A stretch of 64,000 nucleotides of DNA from Cristatella mucedo (lineage: Eukaryota > Bryozoa > Phylactolaemata > Cristatellidae). Positions 22,580-32,147 of the stretch are shown here, one piece after another. Below the pieces are notes generated by a model. It did not search any database, had not been told where the DNA came from, and worked only from the letters and a program-made list of their open reading frames with translations. The translations under genes were made by a program, and so were the position numbers. Every line of letters begins with the position of its first letter. Within the stretch, counting starts at the first letter, position 1. The stretch lies in NCBI GenBank assembly GCA_009760855.2, contig WPIO01000024.1, positions 1,108,501-1,172,500 on the forward strand. The letters are read 5' to 3'.

Positions 22580-23060
22580 TTTTTGAGATTGAATGATGAT
22601 GAAACCCACTCACGAGTTATGGGTGAGCTAAGTAGTGTATCTCAGAATCTGAAAAGCTCAACGCGTCGAATCGAATCAGCAAGCATATCTCCTGAGACCT
22701 CTGCACGGATATATCGGCATCCTCTGGCAAATGACTTTCGCTAGATGAGTACATCAGATCAACTGTCGAGTCTGCCTACTTTCACCTACGTCGTAGCATT
22801 GCAAGAACTTGGATTTGCTTAGACAAAGATACCACAGCCTCGTTGGTCTATGCATTTTGGACATCCTGACTTCACTTATGTACGTTACTCACTCGTTTTC
22901 CGGCTTCATGCCCGTGTGATAAGATGATTACAGTAAGAGAAAAACTCGTGATCTGGGCTGATCTGCCGTAAGCCTAACATCTACCACGCTATACTACAGC
23001 TTAACAGTCTGCACTGGCTGACTGACTATCATGCACCGTATTGACTTCAAGATTGTGTCA
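22580..23060 (+). mobile_element. LINE family 1-like fragment, decayed
   Basis: Frame pieces correspond in order to family 1: LRLNDDETHSRVMGE (family 1 LKLNDDKTNLLVMGK), then IESASISPETSAR, then nucleotide-level match for the 'acatcag...tctgcctactttca' block, and the C-terminal region as far as 'cgtattgacttcaag'. It ends directly at a microsatellite. Stops and shifts are many. Confidence 0.75.
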
Positions 23061-23069
23061 ATTCAAGTA

Positions 23070-23100
23070 TATACACATATATATATATATATATATATTT

Positions 23101-23147
<47 letters not shown>

Positions 23148-23159
23148 TGTGTGTGTGTT
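23070..23159. repeat. (AT)n then (GT)n microsatellite
   Basis: About 24 bases of AT repeat are followed by about 55 bases of nearly pure GT repeat with one TA break. It separates the LINE fragment from a SINE-B. Confidence 0.95.
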
Positions 23160-23280
23160 AGCGCCTGAAGAGAACCTATTCCGTATTGAGGCGCTTCACA
23201 TACGCCATAGGGCTAGAACCCACGACCTCGGCCACACCTTGGTCGGGGCGAGCACCTTAACCACTGAGCCAATCGCGCGA
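23160..23280 (-). mobile_element. SINE-B copy
   Basis: Minus-strand order: a segment ending GGTTAAGGTGCTCGCCCCGACC, given here as GGTTAAGGTG and CTCGCCCCGACC, then 'gaggtcgtgggttctagccc' (B box with one change), and the L2-like tail 'gaagcgcctcaatacgg'. The hairpin is shortened relative to the consensus. Confidence 0.8.
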
Positions 23281-23900
23281 AGCTACCGCCAGACCACCGT
23301 TGGGCGTGCCGAGGTGCAAGGCGAGTCGAAACCCGACGCCGACGAGGCGCAAGGGTCGATAAGGACTGCGGTGGACCGCGAAACCGAACGCTGCGTACGA
23401 GGCGGCAGCTGCTGAGCGCGCTCGCAGCCCACTCGACAGCAGCACCGGTGCGCCCCAGGCGCTACTTCTACTGTCGAGCGTCCCGGCAAGCCAACTGAAC
23501 TGCGGTGGACGTTAGACAGCAGGTGCTCGCCGCTGCGGCGCCTCCCGTCCCCCTCCCCACCCGGGCGGCGCTCGCCGTTACGGCTTACCGCTTGCGGCGT
23601 CGGCGGCCTGCGGCCGAGCACCTGCATGGTGTAACCATCCCTCGATCGTCCGTTCGATCGCTGCGCGTGCGCACGCGCGGTCGCTGTGCGCGGAGCCGCT
23701 GAGCGCTGCCGCGACGACCGAGGCGTCGCGCGCGGCCGGTGGAGCTCGCCCGTCGTGCGCCGCACGCCGCCTCGCGTGGCGCCCTGAGACAGAGCGCCTG
23801 TTGGAAGAGGCCGCCCTCGGGTGCAGCCGCGCCAACAGAGCTGCGTCGGCATTTAAGCCCTTTAGGGCTTGGCAACGGCGCGGCTTCAATTAGCATTACA
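23281..23900. promoter_or_regulatory. GC- and CpG-rich island
   Basis: About 600 bases with very high CpG density and long open frames in most phases on both strands. The frames are rich in Arg, Ala, Pro and Gly without a domain, as expected from composition alone. At 23668-23679 the sequence TGCGCACGCGCG fits the NRF-1 consensus YGCGCAYGCGCR exactly. Such islands often mark promoters in animals. No first exon could be fixed, so direction is open. Confidence 0.35.
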
Positions 23901-24044
23901 GGCCATACGCCTTTGTAACCAGCGGGCATGAGTGTCTTCATATTTGCTTTTAGCATTCTGGCCTAAGCGCGTTATGTATCGGCTTTCGCACGTTTGATAC
24001 CGAATGAACCAGCAACCGCGGATTCTCCGACACTCTAACGGCGA

Positions 24045-24120
24045 GCTGCAAAGCGCTGGGACGTGGAGATCAAGTTCTCTTAGGGAGCTCTACAAACGAC
24101 CTTTTATTTTAATTTAATTA
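24045..24120 (+). repeat. L2-type tail remnant
   Basis: 'gagctgcaaagcgctggg', 'gagatcaagttctcttaggg' and 'ctacaaacgacc' followed by T/A-rich sequence match the L2 tail. No body is recognised upstream. Confidence 0.6.
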
Positions 24121-24179
24121 CTATTCCCCGTAATCGGCTGAATTCGCCGCAGCTGCTCTTAGTGATGATGTTCTAGATA

Positions 24180-24335
24180 ACGTGATTAATTTATACGGCG
24201 TCCTACGAGAACGAAATCTCTTACCAGGCGCCCTGATATGACGCAGGGTTCTATAAAACACGATTCATTCTTATGGCGTCCTACGAGAACAAAATCTCTT
24301 ACCAGGCGCCTCGATATGACGCAGGGCTCAAATTG
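24180..24335 (-). repeat. 78-bp tandem duplication of an L2/SINE-B tail
   Basis: Two units with 'ggcgtcctacgagaac' starting at 24197 and 24275 contain, in reverse complement, the hairpin tail (GCGCCTGGTAAGAGATTT-like) plus the linker with 'gacgcaggg'. The two differ at a few positions. A third, independent SINE-B follows at 24365. Confidence 0.75.
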
Positions 24336-24364
24336 TAATAAACTCGCTAACAGATCTACGCTGT

Positions 24365-24482
24365 AACTAGCGCCCTAAGAGAACTTAGTCCCCATCCAGG
24401 CACTTAGCGTGTGCCGAAGGACTCGAGCCCACGTCCTTCATCGTTAGCAGCAAGCACCTTAGCCCTGGGTGGCAGAGCTCCT
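24365..24482 (-). mobile_element. SINE-B copy
   Basis: Reverse complement order: A-box end ('cagggctaaggtgcttgc'), B box region 'gtgggctcgagtcc', linker, then the L2-like tail 'agtgcctggatggggac'. Moderately diverged. Confidence 0.7.
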
Positions 24483-24589
24483 AGGCGGCAGACGTCCGCT
24501 TTAGCATGACTTGTAACCTCGTGCAGCTCGAAGACGGGTTTCTTCGTCTGCTCTAACTTTTTCTTTGAGTCTGCTCGAATTTTTGTGAC

Positions 24590-24765
24590 ACATGGGCCGT
24601 GATCGCCCTGGAAGCAAGGTGCTCACTCTTCACGACCGAGGGCACGGGTTTGAATCCTGTAATGGGCGATCCTTTATTGCCAACTGCAAGCAGTTTTGAT
24701 TGCCACCGAGACTCTTCGGCCGCTATACATACTAAGAGGCTGCTAAACCAGCTCGTAGCATTATT
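24590..24765 (+). mobile_element. SINE-A copy, diverged subfamily
   Basis: 'aagcaaggtgctcactcttcacgacc' (in two parts AAGCAAGGTGCTCAC and TCTTCACGACC), B box GGGTTTGAATCC, 'gggcgatcctttattgcc', 'gactcttcggccgctatac' and 'gaggctgctaaaccagct' follow the SINE-A order. The palindrome is degraded. Confidence 0.7.
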
Positions 24766-25239
24766 TATTATTATTATCAGGAAACAACTCAGTAGCATTT
24801 CATGTAAAGCTTACGAGTGGGAGAGGTTGCATGTATTAGCGCTGCTGCTAGAAACGGAGAGCTGGCTGGAGGTGCTTGCGAACAGTAAGGGCTCTAGCAA
24901 GGTCAATTTTCAGCGGCGGTGGCGGGGGGGGGGGAGGGCTGTAGTGAAGTTCGTTAATCAGCTGGGAATTTGCAGAGCTTCGACGAGTGGAGATTGACGA
25001 GCCCCTTTTTTCAAAAGCCCTTTTTCGTACCTTTTTCTCTCTTCATTTTCAATTTGCCAGTTATTTGCGAAGCGTAGACCTGTCGTTAGCGCTGCAAGCT
25101 ACATTACTTCTTGCAAGCGGCGTTTATTTGCGTTTCATGCTTTATTAGAATGAACATCGGGGAACTTAAAACCACGACGCTTCTATAGTGTCGCAACGTG
25201 TTAATAGCCGCAATAGCCTTTGAGGCAATCGGTTTAGGA
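24766..25239. other. Unannotated stretch
   Basis: No gene or transposon recognised; a G run lies at about 24926-24935. Confidence 0.4.
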
Positions 25240-25580
25240 TGAGGCGGTGGTGCGGTTCGAATCGTACTTGTCGAATCGCGTTCAGTCAGTGTCGTGCTGT
25301 GATCGCGTCCCATGCAGCAGACCAGTCGCCTGTAAAGTTCAACAAGGGTCCGTTGTCCATCCTTTTCTGTTCCCAAATTACTCCGAGCATCTACGGATAG
25401 TGACTCGTACCTCCTCAATATCAGCTGACAGCACCAGCTATCTTCCAGGCTGATTATTCAAAGCTGCACGTGCCATTCCTGCAATCAGTGTCAGCGCCAG
25501 CGACTGATAAACTGAATTCTTGCCTTGCAGACATTCAATCCTGGATATCGGTGAATTTACTGACTTGAAATAAAATATAT
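25240..25580 (+). mobile_element. L2/CR1-type reverse transcriptase fossil
   Basis: The frame 25247-25453 reads RFESYLSNRVQSVS, typical of the W-F-x-S-Y-L-x-N-R-x-Q block, then VQQGSVVHPFLF in place of VPQGSVLGPLLF, then SADS where the catalytic YADD should be. After a stop, nucleotides still encode LADIQSWISVNLLT, the block after the palm. All blocks are in normal order and spacing. The catalytic aspartate pair is lost and the 3' part is missing. It differs from families 1 and 2 and is probably another L2 lineage. Confidence 0.7.
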
Positions 25581-25679
25581 AAGATGAGATGTTATTCATA
25601 GAAAAATCTCTTCTTACAGCTGAACTTAGAGACTCTTCTAATTGGCAATGCTGTAGTAGATCATTATAACCCATCTATT

Positions 25680-26145
25680 AGCACTCATAAGCATACAAGG
25701 GACGAATCGCGTGGAGCCACTAAATCCTGCGATAAATAGATGCGTTTTTAGCTTCTTTTTAAATGTCGTCGAGTAAGGGGACGTCGTGAAACCAGTCGGA
25801 AGTGAGTTCCAGGCTGTGGGAGTATACGAACTAAAGGCACGGTCTCCGAAATATTTGAGGTGCATTCGAGGTGTGGCTAGATTCAGAAAAACCGATGGTA
25901 CGATTCTTAGCCTGGTGGCAGAGTAGATCTGATAGGTAGGCTGGAGCCAAAGAAAGAAAGGACCAAACAGTGTGTCGCAGAACCCTGAAGTCGTGCGTTG
26001 CTTGACTGAGAGCCAATGCAAGTCGGCAAGAAGTAGTGTGACGTGGCAACTGCAACTGCGGCACTCACGACGGGCAAGCCTAGCTGCCAGAGTTTCGCAC
26101 CAGATGTAGGTACAGCGCCGGGTACTCTTGATTCGGTGAGTTGCT
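25680..26145 (-). mobile_element. LINE family 1, diverged 3' copy
   Basis: The minus strand reads LLLADLHWLSVKQR, then after frame changes YFGDRAFSSYTPTAWNSLPT and TTFKKKLKTHLF, with part of the 3' UTR. The hairpin tail is not seen at the left end. The right end fades at about 26145 within the RLQLVQNS region. Confidence 0.8.
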
Positions 26146-27215
26146 ACCGGTGCCGCGGGCAGTGGCAGCCTCGCGGGCCCAGCTGGGACCGGCGTGGCAG
26201 TAGCAGCCGTGCAGGCCGCGATTGGGCAGCAGCTGCCGCAGGATCCGGCGCGCGGTAGCCGCACCTGCTCGCACGGTAGCCGCACAAGCTCCTGCCTCGC
26301 GAGCAAGATCGCTCTAGCTTCGCCGCGGTTACTTGGTTACTTGTAGGCCTGCGTGAGCGTCAGCGTTGCCACAGCTGCAGGGGCCGGTTCGATGGCTCCT
26401 GCAGCCTGCATGCTGAACCAGGCCCTGCCATGGATCAACCTGATGCACTCACTCAAATTCCCGGCTTACGTTCCTCTGTCAAGCTAGAGTTGTCCTGTCT
26501 TACCTGTGGCGGTTTGCTAACTGTTGCTTCTGCTGTACTCTGCTGCTGCTGCTTAGCATCGTTGTCTTTGTCTGCCCGTATTTTCTTGAACGGCTGTCAC
26601 CTCTCTCGAACTTACTTTGCAATCGACTAGTGTGTTGTCGTATAATGATGACAGAAGCTCTCATGCTTGGTATTCATGTAATTGGTGGCAGAGCCGGGAT
26701 TTCCGGGTAGGGGCAAGCCCTGCTGACAGTGTAAAACAGCAGAAATCGCTAGTCTTTTAATCGACCGGCGGCTCGGCATATGTTGAAAGTACGTGATGAT
26801 CTCATCTGAAGCACCATCTTCAGCCGAGGATTTCGAGAATGGTGACAAAATCAAACTTTGAGCAAATGATTCCTTCAGCGGTAGAGTTGTCGCTGTTTAT
26901 GCTTTATGTTTTGCTGTTTATGGCTGGTTCATGGCTGGCAGCGAATCCTGTGACGAACTGTGTCAGAACCGTACGTCTGTGACGTGTGCTTTCTCCCGAT
27001 TCCGATTATGCCTATTGCTTGCAGGGCATGTGCATGACCCACCGTACCTGGGTCGGCCACGCTGGCTGGTGTGCCGTGAGTCAGGATGGGCGACAGCTGA
27101 CTGTGAAGTGGATATTTTACGCCGGATATCCTTTTCAGATGAACCGTATCGGACTTCCGGGTGTCGGGGGCGCAAGGAGTTGCCCAAAAATATAGATATT
27201 TTTACAAACAGTGTA
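26146..27215. other. Unannotated stretch with one weak exon-like segment
   Basis: GC-rich at its left end, otherwise ordinary. A segment at 27025-27075 is bounded by an acceptor-like TTGCTTGCAG and a donor-like GCC|GTGAGT and stays open for 17 codons (GMCMTHRTWVGHAGWCA). The frame is also open through the supposed donor. No family recognised. Confidence 0.3.
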
Positions 27216-27261
27216 TAGGGGGTGCTTCAGCGCATCGACCTCAAGATTCTGTCACTTACTT
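27216..27261 (+). mobile_element. Older LINE family 1 copy, left part
   Basis: The bases encode LQRIDLKILSLT, the family 1 block KQRIDFKVLSLT. The sequence resumes after the younger insertion, at 28545, with the next residues of the same block (RSLHS). This is the left piece of a split, 5'-truncated older copy. Confidence 0.75.
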
Positions 27262-28232
27262 CTTACTCTCTCAGTGGGAGACTCCAGAGTGTTGATGTGA
27301 ATGGACAAAGATCATCTGAAGTACCTCTAAAATATGGAGTACCTCAGGGCTCTGTGCTAGGTCCGGTCCTTTTCACCGTCTATACTCTCCCTCTCGCTGA
27401 TGTGATTGCCAAGCACAATCTAGGCTTTCACTTCTATGCGGATGACACTCAGTTGTACCTTTGCTTTGATCCCTCCCAGCCTTCGAGCACCTCAAATTCT
27501 CTCAACTCACTTGCTGCATGCATTGATGACATCCGATCATGGATGGCAGCAAATTTTCTAAAACTAAACGATGATAAAACTAACTTACTAGTTATGGGCA
27601 AACCTAGTGTTATTCAGAAATTGGAAAGGCTGACTTTCAAAATTGGCTCTGCCAGCATATCTCCAGTTGCATCAGCTCGAAATCTAGGTGTCATATTCCA
27701 AAGCGACCTCTCGTTAGACGACCACATCAGCTCCACAGTCAAATCAGCCTATTTTCAGCTTCATAACATTGCTAAAATTAGGGCTTGTTTAGATAAGGAT
27801 ACCACGTCCAAGTTGGTCCATGCATTCGTGACATCTCGTCTCGACTTCTGCAACTCACTGCTTACTGGCCTACCAGCATGTGCGATCAGGCGATTGCAGC
27901 TGGTGCAAAACTCTGCAGCTAGGCTTGTCTGCCGTGAGCGTCGCAGTTGCCACATTACTCCACTTCTCGCCGACCTGCACTGGTTACCAGTCAAGCAACG
28001 GATTGACTTCAAGGTTTTGTCGCTCACTTTTAGGTCTCTTCATTCTATGGCTCCAGCCTATCTGTCAGAGATACTACCCCATCAGGCAAAGCATCGTACC
28101 ACTCGCTTTTCGGAATCCAACAGTCTAGAAATACCTCGTACAAACCTTAAATCCTTTGGAGACCGTGCATTTAGCTCGTATGCTCCCACAGCCTGGAAAC
28201 TCCCTCCCGACCTGCATCAGAACATCCCCTGA
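27222..28232 (+). pseudogene. Reverse transcriptase, L2/CR1-type LINE, truncated and frameshifted
   Basis: The frame is open for 336 codons but has no true start (the first codon is GTG). Residues 1-13 belong to the older LINE; the younger LINE begins after them. GVPQG lies at residues 39-43 within GVPQGSVLGPVLF, and the catalytic YADD at 72-75. Then follow the ACIDDIRSWMAANFLKLNDD block, SRLDFCNSLLTGLP, LHWLPVKQRIDF and FGDRAFSSYAP. One extra A near 28198 (AWK instead of AWN) shifts the frame, so the expected ending KTHLFRTAFSGSL is lost. The protein would copy LINE RNA at the target site. Here it lacks the N-terminal endonuclease and part of the polymerase and cannot work. Confidence 0.9.
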
Positions 28233-28538
28233 CCTGACCACATTTAAAAGAAACTTAAAAACATTCCTATTTAGGACAGCATTTAGTGGGTCCTTGTGAT
28301 TCGTCCTCGATGTGCTTATGCGTGCTGACACTGTTCATGCTGCCACTAACCACATTTGCATGCTGACCCAGTGCATGTAACCCCTAACCATGTTATTCAT
28401 TTTGTTTGTTTTTCAAGCATGATTTTACTTACTATTCTATTGCGTATCACTTTGCAGCAAATGTAAAGCGCCTAGAAAGAGATTAAGTTCTCTGAGGGCG
28501 CTTTATCAAGTGCAATATTATTATTATTATTATTATTA
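27262..28538 (+). mobile_element. LINE family 1, best preserved copy (nested)
   Basis: This 1.28-kb L2-like copy starts within the fingers/palm part of the polymerase and runs to the hairpin tail and (ATT)n. It is inserted in an older family 1 copy, with the six-base duplication TTACTT on both sides (27256-27261 and 28539-28544). It is 5' truncated, with no endonuclease domain in view. Its 3' kilobase is nearly identical to the copies at 1.3 and 36 kb, so the family was active rather recently. Confidence 0.9.
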
Positions 28539-28544
28539 TTACTT

Positions 28545-28972
28545 TAAGGTCCCTTCATTCTCCGACTCCAGCCTACCAATCAGAACTACTCCCTCACCAG
28601 TCGAAGAATTGTACAGCCTCGTGTTCTGACTTGAATCGTTTAGTCATGTGTCGTGCGAACCTCAAAACCCGTTGGAGACTGTGCCTTTAATTCTAACGTT
28701 TTCAAAGCCTGGAACTCACTACCGACGCACGTCGTAACGGTCCTTGACATGACGACATTCAAAAAGAAGCTTAAAACGCACGTATTTAACAGCATCTGAT
28801 GGTCTTTGTGATTTGCTATTCGTGTGCACCTGCTTACGCTATGCCTGCTGCTTGCGGATGCTACCACCAATAATTCGGTAAAGCTCTCTGCACGGCATCT
28901 GTAAAGTGCCTCGAAAGAGATTCAGTTCTCTGAGGGCGCCATACAAGTGTATTATTATTATTATTATTATTG
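28545..28972 (+). mobile_element. Older LINE family 1 copy, right part
   Basis: Continues the copy begun at 27216: 'aaggtcccttcattct' (RSLHS), then the SFGDRAF-like, AWNSLPT-like and TTFKKKLKTHVF-like regions, a short 3' UTR, the tail 'gtgcctcgaaagagattcag' and (ATT)n. It is clearly more diverged than the copy inserted in it. Confidence 0.85.
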
Positions 28973-29134
28973 AAGTCTGGTTCTTCGCTAGAGCTTTCGC
29001 TTAGTTCTAGCCTCAGCCCGTGTGCGATTTTGAGGATGCAACAAGCAATCCCCGTTAAATGCTAGGATTATCTCACCTTCATTAGTGAAGTGAACAGCAC
29101 CGTTGGGACCAACAGATGGCGCCCCCCACACCCG

Positions 29135-29197
<63 letters not shown>

Positions 29198-29222
29198 CCC
29201 CCCCCCCCCCGCCCCCCCCCCG
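29135..29222. repeat. Poly-C tract
   Basis: An unbroken run of about 62 C (29135-29196) continues, with single G at 29197 and 29211, to 29221. The exact length is prone to sequencing error. Confidence 0.9.
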
Positions 29223-29724
29223 CTAGCCGTTAAAGGAAAAGGCTGCAAAGATTAGACCCGCACATGTCCAGTCAGCCGACGCTAATTGAGCCGCCGCCAG
29301 TTCAGGCACGTGTCTCTATTAGCGTACGCTTGGCCACAATGCGAGAGGCAGCCGTCTCAGCGCTCCGGCGAACCAAACTAAGTAAGTAGATGCACGACGA
29401 CGTACACACAACGATCTGTACATCCGTGGCTGGCCCGCGTAGGCGACAGGATAAAATAGCAAACCTCGCGTGTCTGCATAACAGCCCTCACGCTGGAGGA
29501 GCGGCGACCTGGTATCGATATCAGACATCAGTAGCCAACGATGCGATCGATAGCCATCGATGGCTGCATGGCATCCTTTCTCGAGGCCTCGTCGCGACAC
29601 AGCAGCGCGTAGCCTTCTCGGCAGTTCGTCCTGGTGGCTAGGTCACTTTCCTTGAACTAAGCTTGCAGCAAGTTCCCAGTGGACAGTGTGACAGGTGGAG
29701 AGCAGGGTGAAGCTCTGGTTTGCC
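29223..29724. other. Unannotated stretch
   Basis: No gene or transposon recognised. Confidence 0.4.
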
Positions 29725-29885
29725 GGTAGGTCTTAGCTCAGGGCTACGGTGCTAGCTCTTCAACTACTACACGGGTCACGGTTCGAGTCCTGCAGCGGTC
29801 GATCCTTTGCAGACTGCCGCAAGCGACGATGACAGCCGTCAAGACTCTCCTGCCGCCATGCAAATGAGGCCGTTAAATCAGCTTG
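29725..29885 (+). mobile_element. SINE-A copy, diverged subfamily
   Basis: 'gtcttagctcagggctacgg' resembles a tRNA 5' half, followed by B box CGGTTCGAGTCC, 'gcggtcgatcctttgc', 'gacagccgtcaagactctc' and 'atgaggccgttaaatcagct'. The intact B box and tRNA-like start make it one of the clearest members of the older subfamily. Confidence 0.75.
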
Positions 29886-30151
29886 CCTTTTCTTGGCAGC
29901 AAGCTAGTACTAACACGTTGGCTGACGGTCTACATACAGCGCCAGCAGATGCTTTTAGCTTGGCTGCCGCCGTGTGTCCGTCCGAACGCAGCCGACCCAC
30001 AACGACACGACACGAGCATAGTGGCCAGCCCCCCAATGGGCGATATCTGTCAAACTCAAGGACCCCAGCTAGCGCTGAAGGAGGCCGATTCTGCTCTGCC
30101 GAGGCTTTCTGCGACCGGAAGGGTCGAAAGGGTTCTATCCCGCTCGCGAGC

Positions 30152-30303
30152 GAAGCCCCCCCCCCCCGCCCTCTACGGGGCCGAGACCTTAAGGTTCACA
30201 CGCGAGGTGCCCAGGTGAGCCCCCAATGAAGCCCCCCCCCCCCGCCCCCTACGGGGCCGAGACCTGAAGGTTCACACGTGAGGTGCCAAGGTGAGCCCCC
30301 AAT
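30152..30303. repeat. 76-bp tandem duplication
   Basis: Units 30152-30227 and 30228-30303 each begin GAAG + a C run, then 'tacggggccgagacct', 'aaggttcacac', 'gaggtgcc' and 'gtgagcccccaat'. They differ at about five positions. Confidence 0.9.
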
Positions 30304-30360
30304 GCGTGGACGTCTAGAGCTCCGACCGCGGCCCTACCAGGCCCTGGGCTTCTGCACTGC

Positions 30361-30504
30361 TCTAAGGTTCGACACTTTTAGGGGGCATGGCATGAATCTT
30401 TGCCCTGTGGGATAGACTCGCAACCGGATCTCTCTAAGGTTCGACACTTTTAGGGGGCATGGCATGAATCTTTGCCCTGTGGGATAGACTCGCAACCGGA
30501 TCTC
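30361..30504. repeat. Exact 72-bp tandem duplication
   Basis: Units 30361-30432 and 30433-30504, each starting TCTAAGGTTCGACAC and ending CAACCGGATCTC, read as identical. The identity suggests a very recent duplication or homogenisation. It lies 57 bases after the 76-bp duplication. Confidence 0.92.
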
Positions 30505-30704
30505 TCGGCTGTCCAATGTGTGCGTAGGCAAATAAGGGGTCGAAGCTGCCTGCAGCATTTATAATGTGCCGCGGCATTAGCGTCAAGCACGTCTTGGGCT
30601 CGGGCTGTCTATAATTAGGCACTGGGCGTCGGGTTTTGCTAACCGTTATTGTCGCCCTCCCCAGTCGCCTTGCGAGTTCGATTTTGGCTCTGGACTGGAT
30701 CGAT

Positions 30705-31235
30705 ATGGGTCGCGGCCCGAGCTCCACTCAGTGCCAGCTAGCTACGCTGCCTGCACTCAAAAGGAAACCGATCCTAGTTCGTCGTTCGAAGGATCTGTCG
30801 TGCTTAACTCGGAACCCGCCTCCTCCGGCCCGTACGCTGCCCAGCTTTGCCACCCAGTGGAAAGCTGAGAGAATTCGGAGAAATCAAACAGGAACAGCGA
30901 GCCGCCGTACACCGACATGCAATCAAACCGCTGAGAAACCTTTGGCCGCATGCCGAGTCGTCGTAGCGGGAGTAGCTGGGAAATCGTTAAACGGAGCTGA
31001 CTTTTTAATAGGGGCGGGGCTAAACGTCGACATAGGACTGAGCCAGTCGGCTGTAGGGACAATACAGGCCCGTCTACGAAGCGAAGCTCAGATTATGGAA
31101 GCAGCAGCCTTGCTGCCCATCTTTCTGCCCTCGGCTATAATTAATTTTGTCTGCCAGTCGCTCTGCAAAGCGGGGAGACCGGTCAGTGGTCAGCTAGCAT
31201 GCTCGGGAGCAGTTCGCTGCACACTCCGAGCTTGA
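30705..31235 (+). CDS. Hypothetical open frame, doubtful
   Basis: From the first ATG (30705) the frame stays open for 176 codons outside any recognised repeat, the longest such frame in the window. There is a Pro-rich patch (NPPPPARTLP), a basic middle and an Ala/Leu/Ile-rich end (EAAALLPIFLPSAIINFV). No domain, signal peptide or splice pattern was recognised. The opposite strand is also open for 101 codons here. The start context is weak. It may be chance in GC-balanced DNA, or part of an exon of an unknown gene. Confidence 0.15.
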   Translation: MGRGPSSTQCQLATLPALKRKPILVRRSKDLSCLTRNPPPPARTLPSFATQWKAERIRRNQTGTASRRTPTCNQTAEKPLAACRVVVAGVAGKSLNGADFLIGAGLNVDIGLSQSAVGTIQARLRSEAQIMEAAALLPIFLPSAIINFVCQSLCKAGRPVSGQLACSGAVRCTLRA

Positions 31236-31427
31236 GTTTCGCTTAGTATACAATCGGTAATATTTATGATGATAATATTAATACAGCATTTGCATAACAC
31301 CCCAGCTGACTCTTCTTTTTTTCATACCCCGAGATCAATTCAACTGGTTAGAATTTGCCCTAGTCGCTAGTTTCTACATCAATTTCAAACCGTTGGCAGT
31401 CCCCTAGAAGCGGACTTTTGAATCTCA

Positions 31428-31595
31428 AGCTGATTTAACAGCCTCTTTTGTATAGCGACAGAAGAGCCTTTACATCTATCCCCCACCACTTGCAGCGGCA
31501 ATAAAGGATCGCCGGTCGAAGAATTCGAACTCACGACCTCGTGATCGAGGTCATGGAAAGCAACTGCCTTACCCAGTGGGCCATCACGACTCACT
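31428..31595 (-). mobile_element. SINE-A copy
   Basis: Reverse complement order: 'tgatggcccactgggtaagg' (A box), a shifted palindrome GACCTCG / CGAGGTC, B box GAGTTCGAATTC (two changes), 'ggcgatcctttattgcc', and the end 'aagaggctgttaaatcagct'-like (AAGAGGCTG and TTAAATCAGCT). It abuts a LINE target duplication on its right. Confidence 0.8.
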
Positions 31596-31602
31596 CTCAA
31601 TA

Positions 31603-31957
31603 TAATAATAATAAATTTGATATAGCACCCTCGGAGAGCTCAATCTCTTTCTAGGCACTTTACATTTGCTGCAAATGAAGCACGATCGAATGGCTAGTGG
31701 TAATATGCTCAATAAACAACAAGAATAACATGGTTAGGGGTGACATGCACAGGGTCAGCATGTAAGTATGGTTAGTGGCAGCATGCACAGTGTCAGTACG
31801 CATAAGCACATACATGATGAATCAGAGGGACCCAATCAATGCTGCGATAAACACATGCGTTTTCAGTTTCTTTTTAAATGTGGACAAGTCAGGAGATGTC
31901 GTGACGCAAGTCGGGAGTGAGTTCCAGGCTTTGGGAGCATGTGAATTAGAGGCACGG
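31603..31957 (-). mobile_element. LINE family 1, 5'-truncated copy
   Basis: Minus-strand (ATT)n, hairpin tail, 3' UTR with CATGCTGA repeats, and coding residues for AWNSLPTCVTTSPDLSTFKKKL-type sequence (given as AWNSLPTCVTT and SPDLSTFKKKL). The six-base word TCAATA flanks it (31597-31602 and 31958-31963). Confidence 0.88.
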
Positions 31958-32147
31958 TCAATACATCGGCCTCCTTCTGAGATGCATGTATTTGCTACTG
32001 CCCTGGATAGCTAACATAATAACTATGTCTTTGGTCTCACGTCTTGTCCTCCTTGCACCTTTCTAAAAGGCTGTTTGTAGGCCACTAATAAGAAAGCAGC
32101 ACTAGCTAAGGAAAACTAAACTAAACCAAGAAAACAGAGACAGAGGG

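Noticed and set aside
23283-23852. 189-codon minus-strand frame
   Set aside because: Arg/Ala/Gly-rich composition and equally long frames in other phases show it is a by-product of CpG-rich sequence.
29988-30229. Overlapping 111- and 140-codon frames before the 76-bp duplication
   Set aside because: They begin in a SINE and run into a tandem repeat; no domain.
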